Shown in pieces: positions 40,584-44,235 of a stretch of 44,235 bases of DNA. How positions within the stretch are numbered: position 1 is the first letter of the stretch; every line of letters starts with the position of its first letter. Below the pieces are notes generated by a model that was given only the letters and a program-made list of their open reading frames with translations, did no database searches and was not told where the DNA came from. The stretch is from positions 1 to 44,235 of the forward strand of contig CAMGZH010000021.1 in NCBI GenBank assembly GCA_946182825.1. Direction: 5' to 3'. A program made the position numbers and the translations under genes. The DNA comes from an uncultured Lachnospiraceae bacterium (GTDB taxonomy: Bacteria; Bacillota; Clostridia; Lachnospirales; Lachnospiraceae).

Positions 40584-41009
40584 ATGAATCGCGAGAATAA
40601 AAGAAGAAAATACGATAAGAATTATTATAAAAAGAACCCGTGTACCGATTCTTTTACCTGTAAAAACTGTGGATGGCCCATCGTAAGCAACGGAGCGGGA
40701 AGTAACCACAGAAATCATTGCCCCAACTGTCTGTGTTCGGTTCATGTGGATAACAAGCCAGGAGACCGTGACAGTGGCTGTGGAGCAACCATGGATCCGA
40801 TCGGTGCATGGGTGCGCAAGGATGGAGAGTGGGCGCTCATCCACCGTTGCCGCTATTGCGGAAGTATGAGTTCGAACCGAATTGCAGCGGACGACAATCC
40901 GATGAAGCTGATGGCTATTGCCATGCGGCCGCTGTTATCCGATATCGTACCACAGGATCAGGCACTTAAGATGTTGTCGACAATGGAGAGTCAGGGAGAT
41001 TTGATCTAG
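40584..41009 (+). CDS. RNHCP-domain zinc-binding protein
   Basis: A 141-residue protein with a basic N-terminus (NKRRKYDKNYYKKN) and then the full RNHCP motif: FTCKNCG, HRNHCPNCLCSVHVD, KPGDRDSGCGATMDPIG, HRCRYCG and SSNRIAADDNPMKLM. The Cys pairs would hold zinc. The family is widespread in bacteria but has no assigned function; a nucleic-acid or ribosome-related role would suit the basic tail, which is only a guess. It lies two bases after the divergent copy and three bases before birA. Confidence 0.88.
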   Translation: MNRENKRRKYDKNYYKKNPCTDSFTCKNCGWPIVSNGAGSNHRNHCPNCLCSVHVDNKPGDRDSGCGATMDPIGAWVRKDGEWALIHRCRYCGSMSSNRIAADDNPMKLMAIAMRPLLSDIVPQDQALKMLSTMESQGDLI

Positions 41010-41012
41010 ATT

Positions 41013-42026
41013 ATGACTACCACAGAACAGGTGCTGCGGACTCTGGAGGAACATCGGGGAACGCCGCAGTCAGGAGAAACGATTGCAGAGGGGCTTCAGG
41101 TGAGCCGGACTGCCGTATGGAAGGCTGTAAAAAGCTTGCGGGAGGCTGGATATGATATCTGCGCCAGCCCGAAAAAAGGATATTATCTGCCGGACACCAG
41201 TGACATGTTGTCCAAAGAGGCGGTGGAGGCACAGCTTGCGCAGATCTGGCCCAAAGAGGAAAGGCAGGGGCGTAGCCTGCAGATCCTGGTGGAGGAAGAA
41301 GTGACCTCCACGAACCGGGAACTGTCCGCCCTGGCCATTGACGGGGCAGCCTCCGGCACGGTTTTGATTTCCGGTCGACAGACCAGTGGAAAAGGACACA
41401 GGGATCATCATTTTTCTTCGCCGGAGGGAGGCCTCTACATGAGTATTCTTCTGCGGGCGGAGGATCTGCCTTATGACCGGATCGCTCAGATGACGGCATC
41501 CGGAGCGCTGGCAGTCCTGCGGGCAGTGAGGGAAGTCGCAGGCAAGGCGCTGACCATTCGCTGGGTGAACGATCTGTACCTGGATAAGAAAAAGGTCTGT
41601 GGCATCCTGACGGAGGGGGCCAGCGATCTGGAAAGCAATCAGCTTCAGTGGATGGTCCTTGGAATCGGCGTCAACTATCGGACGAAGGAGGAGGATTATC
41701 CACTGGAGATCCGAAGCAGGATCACAAGTCTTTTTCCAGCCGGCGAAAGAGGGGAGAAGATTCCGCCGCGGGCAAAACTGGCGGCACAGATCATAAAGGA
41801 ACTGTTGCAGCAGCCACTGGATGCTCCGGAACTGATGCGCCAATATGCGCAGGATCTGGATCAGAAGGGAGAAGTGGTCAATGTGACGCCGATCCGCCTT
41901 GGAAAAGAGCAACGGCAGGAAAGCTACCCGGCCATCCTTCGGGGAGTCGATGAGCAGATGCGTCTTTTGGTGGATGTGGAAGGAGAGCAGCAGGCATTGC
42001 GATTTGGTCAGGTGAGCATTTCGTAG
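41013..42026 (+). CDS. birA: Bifunctional biotin-[acetyl-CoA-carboxylase] ligase / biotin operon repressor
   Basis: A 337-residue protein. Residues about 1-62 form a winged helix (ETIAEGLQVSRTAVWKAVKSLREAGYDI) that lets BirA repress biotin genes. The ligase domain follows with TSTNRELSALA, the biotinyl-AMP loop SGRQTSGKGHRDHHFSSPEG, LTIRWVNDLYLDKKKVCGIL and LGIGVNYR. The C-terminal SH3-like domain closes the protein. In the adenylate loop GRGRRG of E. coli BirA is replaced by GKGHRD, so the loop is altered though the GRQT and SSPEGGLYMS flanks are normal. It is the last gene of its operon and ends before a terminator. Confidence 0.94.
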   Translation: MTTTEQVLRTLEEHRGTPQSGETIAEGLQVSRTAVWKAVKSLREAGYDICASPKKGYYLPDTSDMLSKEAVEAQLAQIWPKEERQGRSLQILVEEEVTSTNRELSALAIDGAASGTVLISGRQTSGKGHRDHHFSSPEGGLYMSILLRAEDLPYDRIAQMTASGALAVLRAVREVAGKALTIRWVNDLYLDKKKVCGILTEGASDLESNQLQWMVLGIGVNYRTKEEDYPLEIRSRITSLFPAGERGEKIPPRAKLAAQIIKELLQQPLDAPELMRQYAQDLDQKGEVVNVTPIRLGKEQRQESYPAILRGVDEQMRLLVDVEGEQQALRFGQVSIS

Positions 42027-42059
42027 ATATAATATAGAAATAGAATAAGGATACAAACG

Positions 42060-42093
42060 AATCGCTGCCTGAGGTGGCGATTTTTTGTTTTTT
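42060..42093 (+). terminator. Intrinsic terminator after birA
   Basis: AATCGCTGCC pairs with GGTGGCGATT (one G-U pair) around a 3-base loop, followed by a long T-rich run. Confidence 0.9.
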
Positions 42094-42118
42094 CAAAAGT
42101 GAAAGGAGGGCGTAGCGT

Positions 42119-42691
42119 ATGATCTATGGTTATGCAAGAGTATCAACAAAATGTCAGGCGCGGGATGGAAATTCGCTGGAAGCTCAGTATGAAGCCTTAC
42201 GTGAAGCTGGCGCAGAGATCATTTACACGGACAGCTATACGGGGACCCAAATGGATCGCCCGGAGTTTATGAAACTTCTTTCCCGGTTGAAAAAGGGGGA
42301 TACCCTGGTGGTATCCAAGCTGGACCGCTTTGCAAGGAGCATTACCCAGGCTTCGGAACTGATCACTTCCCTGATCGATGAAGGCGTTGTCATTCATGTG
42401 CTGAATATGGGGGTTTTGGACAATTCCCCGGTCAATGTTCTGATCCGCAATATGCTACTGGCTTTTGCTCAGTTTGAGCGGGAGTTGATCGTGACCAGAA
42501 CAAAAGAAGGGAAGGAGATCGCAAAGCAGGATCCCGGGTATCATGAAGGTCACCCACGGGTCTACACCGATGAGCAGTATCGGGAGGCGGCAGAGTTGTT
42601 AAAGACACATACCTACAGGGAGGTAGCGGATATGACAGGAATGAGTATCAAAACGATCCAAAGAGCGAAGTTACGGAACCGCAAGGACTGA
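42119..42691 (+). CDS. Serine recombinase, resolvase/invertase family
   Basis: A 190-residue small serine recombinase. The catalytic domain has Ser9 in GYARVS, the DRPEFMKLL segment, VSKLDRFARS with the active-site Arg residues and the FERELIVTRTKEG dimer helix. A short C-terminal helix-turn-helix follows (YREVADMTGMSIKTIQRAK) that would bind the crossover site. Family members resolve transposon cointegrates or invert DNA. No Tn3-type transposase or clear inverted segment is in this window. GAAAGGAGG precedes the ATG. It is convergent with the XRE gene and their stop codons abut. Confidence 0.92.
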   Translation: MIYGYARVSTKCQARDGNSLEAQYEALREAGAEIIYTDSYTGTQMDRPEFMKLLSRLKKGDTLVVSKLDRFARSITQASELITSLIDEGVVIHVLNMGVLDNSPVNVLIRNMLLAFAQFERELIVTRTKEGKEIAKQDPGYHEGHPRVYTDEQYREAAELLKTHTYREVADMTGMSIKTIQRAKLRNRKD

Positions 42692-43111
42692 TTAAATATC
42701 TTTGAAACGTTCCTTGTAGGAAAGTAAACGCAGCATCGTGCGAGCCTCATCTCTCGCCTGCTGAGGAAGCTGACGGTAGAGTTGAAGCAGAGTGTCCGTA
42801 TCCTGTTCCCGGATGGATACATCAGGAGAACTGGGAACCTGCAAGGCAAGGATGTGTGTTTGGCAGGCCCGGATGATCAAAGCATTTGGGTCTGCATCAT
42901 ACAGGCGGCATAGCGCATGGAGCAGGGAATCGTCGATTCGCCTCTCACCGTTTTCCATACGTCCGAGCATTGTGCCGGATATATGGATCTGCTGTTGTTC
43001 CATGGCGTCAGAAACCGTCGCGAGGGACAGCTTTTTCTCGTTTCTTAATTTACGTAGTTCCAGACCGATCTCATCGATGATCTCAGTTGATTTGAAGTCT
43101 TTGTATGGCAT
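42692..43111 (-). CDS. XRE-family transcriptional regulator
   Basis: A 139-residue regulator. The Cro/C1-type helix-turn-helix lies at about residues 14-70 (LRKLRNEKKLSLATVSDAM, ISGTMLGRMENGERRID, LLHALCRLY). A linker and an acidic helical C-terminus follow (LLQLYRQLPQQARDEARTML). The layout resembles repressors of small mobile elements. TGGGAGA lies ahead of the ATG. The stop abuts the recombinase stop, and the gene is divergent from the PD-(D/E)XK gene, so it is well placed to control that gene and itself. Confidence 0.9.
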   Translation of the reverse strand: MPYKDFKSTEIIDEIGLELRKLRNEKKLSLATVSDAMEQQQIHISGTMLGRMENGERRIDDSLLHALCRLYDADPNALIIRACQTHILALQVPSSPDVSIREQDTDTLLQLYRQLPQQARDEARTMLRLLSYKERFKDI

Positions 43112-43140
43112 AGGAAATCTCCCATCTTAATCAGATACGC

Positions 43141-43160
43141 GTTAAAAGAAGTTAAAAGAA
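43141..43160 (+). repeat. 10-bp direct repeat ahead of the XRE gene
   Basis: GTTAAAAGAA occurs twice in exact tandem. It falls in the 5' leader of the XRE transcript. Confidence 0.5.
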
Positions 43161-43168
43161 GTATAGCA
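43160..43168 (-). promoter_or_regulatory. Extended -10 promoter for the XRE gene
   Basis: On the minus strand TG-C-TATACT (hexamer is the complement of 43160-43165). A TTGTCA box lies about 20 bases further upstream. Confidence 0.5.
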
Positions 43169-43196
43169 TAGCTCGAGAAGGATTGTGACAAATAGA

Positions 43197-43225
43197 TTGC
43201 GGATTAGCACAATAGGATATATAAT
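43197..43225 (+). promoter_or_regulatory. Promoter for the PD-(D/E)XK transposase-like gene
   Basis: TTGCGG (43197-43202), 17-base spacer, TATAAT (43220-43225). The leader is about 60 bases. Confidence 0.65.
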
Positions 43226-43241
43226 TGTCAGTATAGTGACA
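43226..43241. promoter_or_regulatory. Candidate repressor operator TGTCA-N6-TGACA
   Basis: An inverted repeat immediately after the -10 box, in the transcription start region. A related TTGTGACAA word (43183-43191) lies between the two divergent promoters. Confidence 0.45.
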
Positions 43242-43290
43242 TATAGATAGAAAAGTGAGGGTGGGGAGTACTCTTCAGAAGGGAGGCGCG

Positions 43291-44235
43291 ATGGCAAACG
43301 ACGGCTTCGCAAAGGCAATAGAAAAAAGTAGGAGTATGGAGCAGTACGATGGATATGCCAAGAATCTTCTGTCCTATAAGGAAGTGATCGCCGTGATCCT
43401 AAAGGCGGTCGGTCATGAGTTTCAGGGAATGACGATAGAGGAGATCAAGGACTCAATCGACTCAGACCCGGAAATCGAGACAGGACGTATTGTGGGAGGC
43501 GGTGAAGAGGAACTGTTTCCATGGGGAGCGGTGGTTCGCTATGACATCAAGTTCACCGTGCATATCAAGCAATACGGGAATCTAAAGCTGTATGTGAATT
43601 TGGAAGCGCAGAAGGGGAATTATCCGGGATATGATCTGGTAACGCGAGGTGTGTGTTATGGAACGACACTGCTCTCGGGACAGTTGGAGAAGGAAGTGAG
43701 TCTTGGAGATTATGACAACCTGAAGAAGGTGTATTCCATCTGGATCTGTCTTAATGTACCGGAGAAGGACGCCAATACGGTGACAGAATATCGGATCGTA
43801 CCGAAAGATGTGTATGGAAGCCCGTCAAAGTATGGGCGTTACGACCTGATGTCAGTGCTTATGGTCCGCCTGCCGAACCATGAGCCGACAGGTGAGGTGG
43901 AAGATCAAGTGGAAAAAATGCTGGCAGCGCTCTATACTATATTCAAGGCACAGAAAACGCCAAAAGAAAAATGTAAGGAATTAAAAGGACGATATGGAAT
44001 CCCGGTAAGTACGGAATTTGAAGATGAGGTGAATACTATGTGCAATTTTAGTGAAGCGATATTGGAGCAGGGAATAGAGCGGGGGATAGAGCAAGGAATA
44101 GAGCAGGGAATAGAGCAGGGAATAGAGCGGGGGATAGAGCAGGGGATAGAGCAAGGGAGAGAAGAAGAAAGAGAAAAGATAATCCGCAAAATGGTCTCGC
44201 TTGGTTATCCGGTAGAAGAAATAACGCAAATATAT
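43291..44235 (+). CDS. Rpn-like PD-(D/E)XK nuclease family transposase, 3' end outside window
   Basis: The reading frame is open from the ATG at 43291 to the window edge, at least 315 residues, with no stop. GAAGGGAGG lies upstream. The core has the PD-(D/E)XK layout: Asp85 in VRYDIKFTVHIK and Glu105-Ala-Gln107-Lys108 in VNLEAQKG, then YPGYDLVTRGVCYGTTLL, as in the Rpn/PDDEXK_2 family abundant in Lachnospiraceae. Related Rpn proteins cut DNA and promote RecA-independent recombination. Near the end an eight-fold tetrapeptide (IEQG/IERG) is followed by an acidic-basic helix, a usual tail for this family. The exact C-terminus lies beyond the window. Confidence 0.85.
   Translation, partial: MANDGFAKAIEKSRSMEQYDGYAKNLLSYKEVIAVILKAVGHEFQGMTIEEIKDSIDSDPEIETGRIVGGGEEELFPWGAVVRYDIKFTVHIKQYGNLKLYVNLEAQKGNYPGYDLVTRGVCYGTTLLSGQLEKEVSLGDYDNLKKVYSIWICLNVPEKDANTVTEYRIVPKDVYGSPSKYGRYDLMSVLMVRLPNHEPTGEVEDQVEKMLAALYTIFKAQKTPKEKCKELKGRYGIPVSTEFEDEVNTMCNFSEAILEQGIERGIEQGIEQGIEQGIERGIEQGIEQGREEEREKIIRKMVSLGYPVEEITQIY
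44062..44157 (+). repeat. 12-bp coding repeat (IEQG/IERG), eight units
   Basis: Eight tandem 12-base units of the type ATAGAGCAGGGA, with variants TTG for ATA, CGG or CAA for CAG, and GGG for GGA. All keep the frame of the PD-(D/E)XK gene. Confidence 0.9.

Overview
The window reads as a chromosomal segment of a motile, anaerobic, low-to-mid GC Gram-positive of the class Clostridia, most likely family Lachnospiraceae. The pointers are: lysyl-tRNA synthetase with a C-terminal tRNA-binding domain next to greA; a clostridial two-subunit Fe-S serine dehydratase (sdaAB/sdaAA); a radical-SAM ThiC behind a TPP riboswitch; an ECF-type ThiT; YtrA-type GntR/ABC modules; several chemoreceptors; AGGAGG-type ribosome binding sites; and sigma-A promoters. 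The genus cannot be fixed from the sequence alone.

Layout. 1-3.5 kb: a fragment of an unrecognised frame, a VanZ-like membrane protein, greA and lysS. 3.6-11.7 kb: a DMT exporter, then a chemotaxis block with two intact methyl-accepting chemotaxis proteins, an ABC-F ATPase and a third chemoreceptor wrecked by an internal deletion. 11.7-13.4 kb: TPP riboswitch and thiC. 13.5-17.6 kb: a five-gene transcription unit, mtnN followed by PAP2 phosphatase, UPF0104/flippase-like protein, phosphatidylserine synthase and phosphatidylserine decarboxylase (phosphatidylethanolamine synthesis). 17.6-23.2 kb: a PutP-type symporter, tRNA-Glu (minus strand), a small orphan frame, an SseB-like protein, a nitronate-monooxygenase-family flavoprotein and the serine dehydratase operon. 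23.2-28.5 kb: a GntR/ABC/permease/permease operon and a convergent 7-TM hybrid histidine kinase. 28.6-34.9 kb: YfbR-like nucleotidase, a secreted Ig-like/NlpC-P60 hydrolase, a ligand-binding GGDEF protein overlapping thiT, an Rrf2 regulator, a HAD phosphatase and a small Cys-containing protein. 35.0-36.6 kb: tRNA-Phe and tRNA-Gly, 84-bp hairpin repeats, an orphan PD-(D/E)XK-like protein and two large hairpins. 36.6-42.0 kb: a minus-strand pair (zinc-ribbon/DUF4234 and DUF2752) fired divergently from an FAD oxidoreductase, then two RNHCP-domain proteins and birA. 42.1-44.2 kb: an accessory patch with a serine recombinase, an XRE repressor and an Rpn-like PD-(D/E)XK transposase that runs off the window end.

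Most of the window is ordinary core metabolism. The items most worth a second look are: the receptor pseudogene whose junction sits on a short shared word (GGCAAGAGC); the MTA/SAH nucleosidase tied to PE synthesis and a flippase-like protein; the GGDEF protein with a LacI-type sensor overlapping a thiamine transporter; the divergent promoters whose -35 boxes form one inverted repeat; the 84-bp hairpin repeats behind the tRNA pair; and the recombinase/repressor/nuclease patch. I found no CRISPR array, rRNA, prophage or complete insertion sequence. Annotation is by reading sequence and translations; no database search was run.
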